Source of the DNA: a virus
IMG/VR virus record: IMGVR_UViG_3300010354_000109
Span: 1 to 56,661 of that record
DNA length: 56,661 nucleotides
Direction: 5' to 3' (one strand)
Below, piece by piece: positions 15,277-23,032 of the stretch; positions within the stretch are counted from its first letter, which is position 1; each line of letters opens with the position of its first letter. A model generated the notes under the pieces. The model saw nothing but the letters and a program-made list of their open reading frames with translations, was not told where the DNA came from and ran no database searches. Position numbers and translations under genes: made by a program.

Positions 15277-16596
15277 TTACATAAGGTTACTGATTGTAAC
15301 TCTACGATAGTATACGTTAACGTTCTGTACGAGTGTACCGTCAGAAGCAGTAGCACCACGTGAGAATGGATTTGCAACAACGCCATAACGTGTCTTGAAT
15401 CCAATCTTTGGCTGGAACGAATCCTGACCAACGGCACGAACCATTTGGAGAGGAATGTATGGGCAGTAGAAGAGACCAGCGTCGAATGCGTTAGCACCTC
15501 TATAGCCTACAACCATATAGTTTGAAGTTGCATATGGGTCAACATATACGCGGTAACGACCATTGAGAACACCAGCGAAAGTGTTACCAGTATCGTCTAC
15601 CTGAAGATTGTTTGAGTTAAGAGCTGGAGCGTAATCAAGTACACCTGCCATCTGAAGTGCTGAAGCAACGTCTGAAGAGCAGATTACAAGATTACCCTTG
15701 CCTCTACGAGTGTCTTTTGCAATTTGGTTAGCTTCACGCTCAACCTGGAACATAAGACCCTTGAACTTTTCAACTGACCAACGACCGTTTGAGTCAGTAT
15801 CAAGGTCGAAAGTACCTGCAGTAGTAGTACCTGAGTTAGCACCAGCCTTAGCTGAGAGATAAACAGTACGTACGATTTCACGGTTGATTTCAGCGAGAAT
15901 TTCTGACTGAAGAATGTTAGCAAGCTCAGTCTCAGCATCAAGACCATGAATAGCCTTGAGGTCCTGTGCAAGTTCCATTGTGTATTCAGCCTTGAGAGCA
16001 CGTGACTTAGCAGTAACGGAAACCTTATCAATTGAGAAGGCCATTTCGTTAAACTGAGTAGTTGAGTTGCTACCAAGAGCTTCTGCAGTAGCAGTATTCA
16101 TTGCAGCTGCGAAGTTGTAAGTTTCTGAGTTACCAGTTGGAACTGTACCAACGTTAAGGTTAGCACCACCAAAAATAGTATTGTCGCCAGCACCTGGAGT
16201 TGCATCAAGAGCTGAATGAGCAGTATTAGCTTCTGAATAGAAAGCTTCTGTACCTGCCTGGTTAGCATAATGTGAACGCATTGCGAAGATAAGTCCTGTT
16301 GGACCAGTCATTGGCTGTACGCCGCAGATATCATAAGCAATAAGGTTAGGCATTGAACGACGAACGAGTGAAATAAGAATTGGATCGTATGTGTCGATAT
16401 TTGAACCAGTAGCGTTAGTTGGTGCATCTTCGTTCAATTGAACTGGACGTCCACCACGCTGCTCGTCAAGGAATCTAGCAGTGTTCTCTAGGAGAACAGC
16501 TGTTGTATTGCGGCGATGTGCGTCACCGATCTTAGGCATTTCTGCATGATCGAGCACTTCTTTCCACTTATTAATAAGATCTTCGTTAATTAACAT
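15277..16596 (-). CDS. 23: Major capsid protein gp23
   Basis: Hexamer-forming HK97-fold shell protein. 439 residues (T4: 521; marine T4-likes are usually shorter). N-terminal helices (LINKWKEVLDHAEMPKI) are followed by AVLLENTARFLDEQ, as in all T4-like gp23. A prohead protease site L-N-E is at residues 54-56 (consensus I/L-x-E), giving a mature protein starting DAPTNATG. Further matches: SLVRRSMPNLIAYDICGVQP, MTGPTGLIFAMRSHY, and a C-terminal QPKIGFKTRYGVVANPF. Preceded by a perfect late promoter and AAGGAG, followed by a strong terminator, so it is highly expressed alone or as the end of the head operon. Confidence 0.97.
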   Translation of the reverse strand: MLINEDLINKWKEVLDHAEMPKIGDAHRRNTTAVLLENTARFLDEQRGGRPVQLNEDAPTNATGSNIDTYDPILISLVRRSMPNLIAYDICGVQPMTGPTGLIFAMRSHYANQAGTEAFYSEANTAHSALDATPGAGDNTIFGGANLNVGTVPTGNSETYNFAAAMNTATAEALGSNSTTQFNEMAFSIDKVSVTAKSRALKAEYTMELAQDLKAIHGLDAETELANILQSEILAEINREIVRTVYLSAKAGANSGTTTAGTFDLDTDSNGRWSVEKFKGLMFQVEREANQIAKDTRRGKGNLVICSSDVASALQMAGVLDYAPALNSNNLQVDDTGNTFAGVLNGRYRVYVDPYATSNYMVVGYRGANAFDAGLFYCPYIPLQMVRAVGQDSFQPKIGFKTRYGVVANPFSRGATASDGTLVQNVNVYYRRVTISNLM

Positions 16597-16610
16597 CTTT
16601 TTCTCCTTTG

Positions 16611-16638
16611 TAGATATTTTATATCTATTGTATTTATA
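16611..16638 (-). promoter_or_regulatory. Late promoter of gp23 with 5'-leader hairpin
   Basis: Perfect TATAAATA on the minus strand (16631-16638), 35 bases before the gp23 ATG. Directly downstream a perfect 7-bp inverted repeat TAGATAT/ATATCTA with a 3-base loop (16611-16627) would form a hairpin at or next to the 5' end of the transcript, ahead of AAGGAG. Confidence 0.75.
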
Positions 16639-16641
16639 AAA

Positions 16642-17718
16642 TTACTTTCTTTGAAACTTTGATAGAGCAGCTGCATAAGCGCTTACTTGTGGATCTGATG
16701 AAATAGACTTCTTAGCAGGTGTTGCTTCTTCTACTTCTTCAGTTAAGAGTTGATCGGTTTCCACCTTAGCTTCTGACTTAGCAGAGAAATAAGTCTCCTT
16801 GAGAATAGAAGCTTTTCTCTTATACTCGTCAGCATTGGTAAAATCGATAGCTTCTAGAAGATTCTTAAACTTATCTTTCTGAGTTTCTGTAAGACCAATT
16901 GAAAGCTCTTCTGATACTACCTTAACATTTACTTCATCAAGTGACTTTGAAAGAGTGATGTTTTTGTCAGTAGCTTCGTTAAGCTTTGCTTCAAGCTCTT
17001 CTACTCTAAGCGCTAATGACTCAACTACATCAGTCTTTTCTGCAGGAATATCTACATAGTGCTCTTCAAATAGAGACTTAAGTCCTGTTAAGAATGATTC
17101 AGTTACATCAGCTCTTAAACCAGTTTCAATTGCAAGCTTGTTATCAGTTACCCATTCTGCAACAACATAGTTGAGATATTGGTCAACTTGCTCTACAAGC
17201 TCGCTGTGAATTTCTTCTACTGCTTCTTCCAGCTTCTGATTAAATACTTCATTAGCTTCCTGAAGCATAGTTGCATATTGCTCATCGAGCTTAGCAACTT
17301 CTAAATTAATTCTTGAGTTGACTGCAGCTTCAAAGATAACTTTTGCTTTATCTCTGAAATTTTCTGATAGATCTGCGCCACCGATAAGTTCGTTAAGATC
17401 TTCTCCAACAACATGCATCATTTCCTTAGGCGCACCTGAAGAGTTGATACTTGCCTTATTTTGCATTTCTGATTCCGCGCCCTGAGTAGATGCTTTGTTG
17501 CCGTCATACACTTCATCTGGAGTTTTTGACATTAGTTCAACTGCCTGAGCAAGTGTAACTTTATCCATTCTAGAAGCATAACCAACCATCTTGGCAAGGA
17601 GATCAGACTTAGATACTACTTCATTAGCATGAAGACCTTCTTCCGCTGGCATTGGATTCTGCTCGCGAGTAAGACCGTCATCAGCTTCTGTAATGTTATT
17701 ATTCTCTCTGTCTGCCAT
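16642..17718 (-). CDS. 22: Prohead core scaffolding protein gp22
   Basis: Internal scaffold around which gp23 assembles and which gp21 later degrades. 358 acidic, helical residues: MADRENNNITEADDGLTREQ, a central region with LDEQYATMLQEANEVFNQKL and the diagnostic HSELVEQVDQYLNYVVAEWV (T4-like gp22 have Y-L-x-x-x-x-x-E-W), then coiled coil VEELEAKLNEATDKN and a C-terminal SAYAAALSKFQRK. The start at 17718 is chosen over an in-frame ATG at 17733 because GGAAGG is 7 bases upstream. A late promoter lies just before. Confidence 0.93.
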   Translation of the reverse strand: MADRENNNITEADDGLTREQNPMPAEEGLHANEVVSKSDLLAKMVGYASRMDKVTLAQAVELMSKTPDEVYDGNKASTQGAESEMQNKASINSSGAPKEMMHVVGEDLNELIGGADLSENFRDKAKVIFEAAVNSRINLEVAKLDEQYATMLQEANEVFNQKLEEAVEEIHSELVEQVDQYLNYVVAEWVTDNKLAIETGLRADVTESFLTGLKSLFEEHYVDIPAEKTDVVESLALRVEELEAKLNEATDKNITLSKSLDEVNVKVVSEELSIGLTETQKDKFKNLLEAIDFTNADEYKRKASILKETYFSAKSEAKVETDQLLTEEVEEATPAKKSISSDPQVSAYAAALSKFQRK

Positions 17719-17759
17719 TTTACAACCTTCCATATTTAGTTAAGTAAAATTAATCGTAA

Positions 17760-17767
17760 TATTTATA
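17760..17767 (-). promoter_or_regulatory. Late promoter box TATAAATA upstream of gp22
   Basis: Perfect TATAAATA on the minus strand, 42 bases before the gp22 ATG and between gp21 and gp22. Confidence 0.7.
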
Positions 17768-17770
17768 ATT

Positions 17771-18415
17771 TTAAAGATTTGAAAGAAAATTTTTGAAAAC
17801 TTTAAGCTTTGCTTCTTCTAGCTGCTTGCGAGAAGCTTTCTTGATTTCTTGCTTATGATCTTCAATCACTTTTTCTTTAATTAATCCGTTATCCCAAACC
17901 CACTCTTTTCCCTCCATAATGCCATTTACATAAGCATCTGGAGCTGATGGATCTGCTACAATATCAGCTGCAGTAGCAAGATAGAAGTCATCTTGTACTT
18001 CGTTTACACCGTTTACTTCTTTTAATGTACCCATACCTCTAGAAGATACGCCTAGCTGACCACCTGAGTTTAGAATACCCTCAACAATCTTACCCATTGG
18101 TGTTTCTGTAATGCGAGCTCTACCCATAACATTAGAACCGTCTCTTTTAAGTTCTGTAATAATATGAGATACTCTATCTAGGTTAATTCCTGGACCACTA
18201 GGATGACCTAATTCACCATAAGCACGGTTTTTTTCAACAAACTCTTTAACATATCTGTTTACTTCTTTTTCAAGTACAGGCATTCTGTACATTCTACCGT
18301 TACGGTTTTTAATATCACCTTGTAAAAAGATACCCTCGATGTAAAGGTTCTTTTTACCTTCTTTTTCTTCCTGGATAACTCTAACGTCTTCTACGAGTTC
18401 AGTAATAAGTTTCAT
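17771..18415 (-). CDS. 21: Prohead maturation protease gp21
   Basis: Serine protease (herpesvirus-assemblin type) that cleaves gp23, gp22 and other core proteins at I/L-x-E during head maturation. 214 residues (T4: 212). Visible: NLYIEGIFLQGDIKNRNGRM, catalytic histidine in GELGHPSGP (H71), catalytic serine in LGVSSRGMG (S124 or S125), and FYLATAADIVADPSAPDAYV. Located between the accessory head genes and gp22, as in T4. Confidence 0.95.
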   Translation of the reverse strand: MKLITELVEDVRVIQEEKEGKKNLYIEGIFLQGDIKNRNGRMYRMPVLEKEVNRYVKEFVEKNRAYGELGHPSGPGINLDRVSHIITELKRDGSNVMGRARITETPMGKIVEGILNSGGQLGVSSRGMGTLKEVNGVNEVQDDFYLATAADIVADPSAPDAYVNGIMEGKEWVWDNGLIKEKVIEDHKQEIKKASRKQLEEAKLKVFKNFLSNL

Positions 18416-18416
18416 T

Positions 18417-18689
18417 TTAGTTTCCGTATGCTACTTGAACAGCTCTAACTGCAGTACCAGTATCAGCTGATTCTAAAGTGTCTGAATAGTCTTTTACTAA
18501 AAGCATCTCTTGCCCGCCACCTATTGTAGCTGTATACTTAACAGTGCCGTTAGCATATTTACATGTCACCAAGAAACTTGCTGTAGTTGCTGCTGGGTAT
18601 GTTAGTCTAACTAACACATTATTACCGTAAGTGTTAGCTGTGGTGTTGCAAGCTCTTTCTGTACCTAAAACTTTTAAAATGTTTGCCAT
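18417..18689 (-). CDS. Small head-region protein, 90 aa (possible decoration protein)
   Basis: MANILKVLGTERACNTTANT with alternating beta strands (NVLVRLTYPAATTASFLVTC) and no charged helices, i.e. a small all-beta protein. Start 18689 is supported by GGAG 6 bases upstream; the in-frame ATG at 18701 is not. It has its own late box CATAAATA. All-beta shape, T/A/V-rich composition and its place in the capsid cluster suggest a capsid surface or decoration protein (inference, not a family match). Confidence 0.6.
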   Translation of the reverse strand: MANILKVLGTERACNTTANTYGNNVLVRLTYPAATTASFLVTCKYANGTVKYTATIGGGQEMLLVKDYSDTLESADTGTAVRAVQVAYGN

Positions 18690-18700
18690 ACTATTCTCCA

Positions 18701-20866
18701 TTACTCAATATTTATGGCAAAATCTAACATAGCTTTTGAACCTTCAACTGAACTAGATGCATTGTTAATAAATGCTTCTTGATTCTTTTCGTTTAGTTTT
18801 TCAAACACTAAACTAATCTTTTCAATTTGTTCGTTGCTAAGTTCAATAAGAAATGACTCTGCAATAGCTGCATGTTGCTCAGGCCCACCACCTTTCATAA
18901 AACCAATCTCACCAGTTTTAAATTTTGGCTTAGGAATAATTTTACCTTCATCAACTACAGATTCTATATGTATTTCTTTCTTAGGGCTTGATTGTAGCTT
19001 TACTTTCATTTTACCAGTTTTAGGATCTCTGTAAGTAACAGCTTTCTTAGCACGTCTATCAGACGCTTTTGTTTCTACATCTTCATCTATAGATTCGCTA
19101 ACACCATATCTTTTATCTAAATCTTGAGCTACTGCCGCACGATTTTTATAATACCCAGCACCATAACCCGCAGCACCAGCAACTAGTCCGCGTGTTCCAG
19201 CCCTATCAAGCGCGCTAACAACCTTACTAGAATCAATACCTCTTGCTAAAGCAGCTCCTGCTTTAATTCCTGCTTTTGCTGCGATTCTGCCTGCTAATCC
19301 TGCACCAGTTAGAGATGTAGCTACAGTAGCACCATGTTCACCTACAGCATAAGCTGTCGGATGCTCAGTTTGTGCTTTAGTATCTTTTTCTCTTTCTTGC
19401 TCAACTTCTTTATTCCAGTCAGTAGGTTTACCCATAACTTTTTTAGCAAGATAATCTGCAGTCCCTCTGAGATATTTACCGCCACCTAAAGTTAAAGAGT
19501 CCCAAGCGCCTCTAGCACCTGCATGTAAACTACCTGCTACATCTTCTTCAACATATTCTTCAGAAAAATGAGAATAAGCTACTGGTGTTTTAGAACTAGA
19601 ACCTTCATGAGAAAGATGTACAGTGTCACCTTCTCTATGTGCTTTTACTTTTGATTTAGTTTCATCAGTGAAAGATACTGATTCACCATCTTTAAGTTTA
19701 GCAATCTTTTCTTGATGTTCTGGGTGAAGTGGGAATGTATGAGATGCACCATGAAGTACAGTTATCATTTTACCCCATGAATATTCTTTCTTATTTACAC
19801 TTACCTTTTCATCAATCTGTTTAACCTCTTCTTCATTAAGTGAAGGTTTAGCAGTGTGATATTCAGGATCAACTTTCATACGACGTTTATGTTCGTCTTT
19901 AATTTCTTGACGAGTATAGGATCCATGAGGTACGTTCTTAGTAGCATGAAACTTAAGACGGGCGTTAGATAATTTAGTTATACCTTCATCAATTAATTCT
20001 GCTTCTTCAGATACTCTTTTAGCTAATGATACTTTAGCTCTTGGCTCATCTTTAACAGCCTTACCAGTACGAACTGTATCCATAAATCTGCTATGAGAAT
20101 GAGCAAGACTGTTTTGAAGATCTAATCTCTCAGAAGGCTTAGAATTTTGTAGCATAGAAAGAGCTCTAGTAGCATGTATAACATGTACTTTTTTCTTCTC
20201 TCCGTTATTGAATGTAAGGTTCTGATGTTCGCCTTCTGGCTTCTTTCTTAGCTGATTCATAATATTCTTATCAGCTTCTTGAGTATCATCTTCACTAGCA
20301 AACTTTGCGCCGTCTTTACGAGGACGACCACGCTTAGCTTCTGCAAAGAAATCTACTTCTTCAAAAGCACTCTTACTTCCCAATACAGTAAGTGATCCAG
20401 GACCAGCGGCAATATTAGGAACTTTAGCTTCCATATTTGGCTTATCTCTATAAACCATATAATCATGAATAGCATCTATATGCATTTTAGCATTTGAAAT
20501 CTTAGATTGTACCCACGCCTCAAGTTGATCTTCATCTCTTAACATAGTTTCTAATTTATTTGCTTTATCGCAAATAGCTTTAAGTTCTGTCTTTGCCATT
20601 TGACCTTCGTAGTCAGGCTCATCTAGATCTTCTTTTATTTTTACTCTTTCACCTTTAGAATTGAGTCTAATACCCTTTTTCCAGTCTTCTTTAGATACGC
20701 CCTTATCGCCATGAATTTCTCTATGAGTGTACCAACCATCATCATCTTCCATACTACGGAGAAGCTTAAAATCATGGGCGTCTACTCTACCATTCTTATT
20801 AGCATCAATCTTATGTTGATTGCCTTTAAGTACTTCTTGTAAACTATCTAGAAAAGCTTTTGACAT
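18701..20866 (-). CDS. Large head-region protein with EF-hand loop and AT-hook, 721 aa
   Basis: Not a recognised family. The N-terminus contains a perfect 12-residue calcium-binding loop DANKNGRVDAHD (residues 21-32). An AT-hook-like KRGRPRKDG lies near residue 182. The middle is highly charged and probably disordered, with repeated SEEAELIDEG-like blocks. Residues about 455-600 hold glycine/alanine-rich hydrophobic segments (GATVATSLTGAGLAGRIAAK; GLVAGAAGYGAGYYKNR). Several L-x-E sites could be cut by gp21. Position between gp67-like/gp20 and gp21 and the DNA-binding motif suggest a protein packaged in the head, possibly ejected with DNA (inference). ATG at 20866 chosen; a TTG 15 bases upstream is an alternative. 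Confidence 0.72.
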   Translation of the reverse strand: MSKAFLDSLQEVLKGNQHKIDANKNGRVDAHDFKLLRSMEDDDGWYTHREIHGDKGVSKEDWKKGIRLNSKGERVKIKEDLDEPDYEGQMAKTELKAICDKANKLETMLRDEDQLEAWVQSKISNAKMHIDAIHDYMVYRDKPNMEAKVPNIAAGPGSLTVLGSKSAFEEVDFFAEAKRGRPRKDGAKFASEDDTQEADKNIMNQLRKKPEGEHQNLTFNNGEKKKVHVIHATRALSMLQNSKPSERLDLQNSLAHSHSRFMDTVRTGKAVKDEPRAKVSLAKRVSEEAELIDEGITKLSNARLKFHATKNVPHGSYTRQEIKDEHKRRMKVDPEYHTAKPSLNEEEVKQIDEKVSVNKKEYSWGKMITVLHGASHTFPLHPEHQEKIAKLKDGESVSFTDETKSKVKAHREGDTVHLSHEGSSSKTPVAYSHFSEEYVEEDVAGSLHAGARGAWDSLTLGGGKYLRGTADYLAKKVMGKPTDWNKEVEQEREKDTKAQTEHPTAYAVGEHGATVATSLTGAGLAGRIAAKAGIKAGAALARGIDSSKVVSALDRAGTRGLVAGAAGYGAGYYKNRAAVAQDLDKRYGVSESIDEDVETKASDRRAKKAVTYRDPKTGKMKVKLQSSPKKEIHIESVVDEGKIIPKPKFKTGEIGFMKGGGPEQHAAIAESFLIELSNEQIEKISLVFEKLNEKNQEAFINNASSSVEGSKAMLDFAINIE
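18709..18716 (-). promoter_or_regulatory. Late promoter-like box CATAAATA
   Basis: One-mismatch late box on the minus strand, 20 bases before the ATG of the 90-residue beta protein, inside the end of the 721-residue gene. Confidence 0.5.
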
Positions 20867-20867
20867 A

Positions 20868-22097
20868 TTACTTGTTCTCAATCTTAGTTAGAGACATTAA
20901 AATTGCTTCATCAATTGATCCTGCAGGCAATTTATCAAATGACTCACCAACTGCAGTTTGTTTAGCGCGTGAAACATACTTCTCGCCCTTCACGTTAGTC
21001 TGGTATTCTTTACCTTTATATTCAAATCTACCAGTTGACTGAGCGCCTTTTTCTGCAGCTGCTTTTCTTGCTGCTGCAAAAGCTTGACCAAATGTCATAT
21101 TATCATAATTAGGCTTATCTTCTTTTGGTGGCTCTGCTGCCTTAGGTGGTTCAGGCATTTTTACTGGAGGTAGATCAGGCTTTGGAAAATTAGGTTCAGG
21201 CATTTTTACTGGAGGTAGATCAGGCTTTGGAAAATTAGGTTCAGGCATTTTTACTGGCTTTGGAGCTTCTGCAGATGATTTATCGCCGCTTAACATACTA
21301 TCAGCAGCTAAAGCTGCAGCACCAGCAGCTAATCCACCACCAATTACCTTATCTGTTGTACTAAACCCGCGACTTGCACCTGGAGGTGGCTTAATATCAT
21401 CAGCTGCCTTAGCACCTGTAGTCACTGCTGTTCTACCTGCACCTGGAGGTGGCTTAATATCATCAGCCTGCTTTGCTACAAATCTACCACCAGCGTCTCT
21501 TGGCTGAGTTGGCTTTTTAGGAGCTGCAGGTGGAGGACCTGGAATATCATCAACAGCTTTAGGTGCTGTTGATGGAGCTCTAAAATCATCAACTGATTTA
21601 CTAGAACCAACAGCTTTTTGAATTCTCTCTAACTCTCTAGCTGTAAATTCTTTAGCGCCTTCTGTATCTTTAAACGGTTTAGTAACTTTAGGTCCAAGAA
21701 CGCCCATAGGGTCATCTGCTGCTGGCGGTCTAGGAGTAGCAGGAGTTGGAGTACCTTTTAAAATATCCTCTGCTGACTTAGCACCAGTCTCTGCTGCTTT
21801 ACCTTTACCAAAAAGCTTGCTACCGTACTTCCAACCGAAACCTAAAATATTATCTAGTAAACCTTTTTCGATAATCATTTCTTCTGTAATGCCAAGCTCG
21901 TTAATTTCTGACATGAATTTTTCATAATCTTCAGCTACTTTTTTAGCTTGAGCGGTAGCGATAGCCATTTTCTTTTCCATTGGCATATCTGGATTCTTTT
22001 TTTCGATTGCCTGTGCAATCTCTTCTCTTTTTTTCTTTTCAGCAGCAGTAAGATGTTTCTCCTGAAGCTGTCTCTTTATATCTTGAAAATTTTTCAT
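20868..22097 (-). CDS. Proline-rich head-region protein, 409 aa
   Basis: N-terminal 60 residues are charged helices (KKREEIAQAIEKKNPDMPME), followed by a segment with I-T-E and I-I-E sites (about 70-78) suitable for gp21 cleavage. The middle is P/A/G-rich and low complexity, including ADDIKPPPGA twice. A hydrophobic GA-rich segment (GGGLAAGAAALAADSML, about 245-262) precedes the 15-residue tandem repeat VKMPEPNFPKPDLPP (two full copies and a part). The C-terminus has FEYKGKEYQTNVKGEKY. The end overlaps the next gene's start region (TAATATG). Likely a head-core or internal head protein, by position; no family known. Confidence 0.68.
   Translation of the reverse strand: MKNFQDIKRQLQEKHLTAAEKKKREEIAQAIEKKNPDMPMEKKMAIATAQAKKVAEDYEKFMSEINELGITEEMIIEKGLLDNILGFGWKYGSKLFGKGKAAETGAKSAEDILKGTPTPATPRPPAADDPMGVLGPKVTKPFKDTEGAKEFTARELERIQKAVGSSKSVDDFRAPSTAPKAVDDIPGPPPAAPKKPTQPRDAGGRFVAKQADDIKPPPGAGRTAVTTGAKAADDIKPPPGASRGFSTTDKVIGGGLAAGAAALAADSMLSGDKSSAEAPKPVKMPEPNFPKPDLPPVKMPEPNFPKPDLPPVKMPEPPKAAEPPKEDKPNYDNMTFGQAFAAARKAAAEKGAQSTGRFEYKGKEYQTNVKGEKYVSRAKQTAVGESFDKLPAGSIDEAILMSLTKIENK
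21150..21257 (-). repeat. 45-bp in-frame tandem repeat
   Basis: Two exact 45-base units (21150-21194 and 21195-21239) and 18 bases of a third. Each codes for 15 residues with P at many positions (VKMPEPNFPKPDLPP). The exact identity at base level indicates a recent duplication. Confidence 0.9.
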
Positions 22098-22102
22098 TTT
22101 TT

Positions 22103-22507
22103 TTATTTTCCTAAAATTTTTCTGATTGATGAAGACATGCTTGTATGTTTGGTTTCTTCTACATTAAGAACTTTTTTAAGTTCTTCTTCAGGCATCTTAG
22201 CAGCTGCTACTGCTATTTCAGGCTTAGGATCGCTAAATTCTGTGGCATCTGTAGCCATAGGATTTGGATCTACTACTTCATTATCTTCTACTACCTGCTC
22301 AGTATTCTCTTTTACAGATTCATTAGTTTCTTGATCTGCAATACGCTTAGTCTTTTTTACATTAGTTGCGTTAAAGACTTTATCATCTTTTGTAGGCTCG
22401 CCTGCTAGCTCTTTGTGCTTTACAAATACATGCTTAGCCTTAAATTTCTTTTCATCACCAGCTAAAGGTTCTGCAACCTCATTGACAAATCTACTAAATG
22501 TAAGCAT
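22103..22507 (-). CDS. Prohead core-region protein, 134 aa (gp68 position)
   Basis: MLTFSRFVNEVAEPLAGDEK then KFKAKHVFVKHKELAG, followed by a long acidic disordered section (NESVKENTEQVVEDNEVVDP) and a helical C-terminus with a basic end (SIRKILGK). Marine T4-like phages carry similar proteins after gp20/gp67. It overlaps the gp67-like stop by 1 base. Position equals T4 gene 68, a prohead core protein, but no clear similarity is visible, so the equivalence is positional only. Confidence 0.6.
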   Translation of the reverse strand: MLTFSRFVNEVAEPLAGDEKKFKAKHVFVKHKELAGEPTKDDKVFNATNVKKTKRIADQETNESVKENTEQVVEDNEVVDPNPMATDATEFSDPKPEIAVAAAKMPEEELKKVLNVEETKHTSMSSSIRKILGK

Positions 22508-22707
22508 TACTCAGATCCTTCTTGTGCTTCTGGTGCTGGAGCACTTTCAGCTTCAACAGCACTACCGAAAAGACTGCTAGCTACATCTTGTCTCATACCT
22601 TCTAAAGTGTCAGAAATGCGTGATGAAAGATCAAGTTCTAATGAATGCTTTAATCCAATAGAATCTTTGTTTATAGCTGCGTTAACAATATCTACTACAG
22701 TTTCCAT
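22507..22707 (-). CDS. 67: gp67-like prohead core protein, 66 aa
   Basis: METVVDIVNAAINKDSIGLK then HSLELDLSSRISDTLEGMRQ and DVASSLFG, ending in an acidic tail (EAESAPAPEAQEGSE). This matches the T4 gp67 pattern: a short helical domain with I-x-x-K-D/N-x-x-x-x-K...L-x-x-R...L-E-x-M-R-x-x-V-A, then an acidic disordered tail. In T4, gp67 is an essential minor core protein encoded between 20 and 68/21, which is where this gene lies. Confidence 0.72.
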   Translation of the reverse strand: METVVDIVNAAINKDSIGLKHSLELDLSSRISDTLEGMRQDVASSLFGSAVEAESAPAPEAQEGSE

Positions 22708-22731
22708 ATTAATCTCCTAATCTTGATATAT

Positions 22732-22739
22732 TATTTATC
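22732..22739 (-). promoter_or_regulatory. Possible late promoter box GATAAATA
   Basis: One-mismatch late box on the minus strand, 25 bases before the gp67-like ATG, sitting within a small inverted repeat TTGATA...TATCAA (22723-22741). Confidence 0.4.
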
Positions 22740-22747
22740 AAAAATAA

Positions 22748-23020
22748 TTACTTAGCACCCTTTTTAGCTTTTACTGTTTCTTCAGCTTGTAAATTAAAAG
22801 AGTTTTTTAAATTCTCATGTTCTACTAATAAACTATCATACATATTTTTTAATTGATGAAACCTTGTAGCTACGTCATTAATATCTCTATTAAGTATCTC
22901 GTATTGTTTTTCTCGAACTATTAACTTTGCAGTTAAATCAATCTTAGTTTTAAATAGTTCATGATATTCAATAAACAATCTATCAACATAAGATCTTTCA
23001 TAATCACCTAAATTTTCCAT
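22748..23020 (-). CDS. Coiled-coil hypothetical protein, 90 aa
   Basis: MENLGDYERSYVDRLFIEYH, then heptad-like helices throughout (LIVREKQYEILNRDINDVAT; YDSLLVEHENLKNSF) and a basic tail KAKKGAK. Located between portal gp20 and the gp67-like gene. A short all-helical protein here may be another core component or an assembly factor; no family match is claimed. Confidence 0.65.
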   Translation of the reverse strand: MENLGDYERSYVDRLFIEYHELFKTKIDLTAKLIVREKQYEILNRDINDVATRFHQLKNMYDSLLVEHENLKNSFNLQAEETVKAKKGAK

Positions 23021-23032
23021 AACGATACCTTT

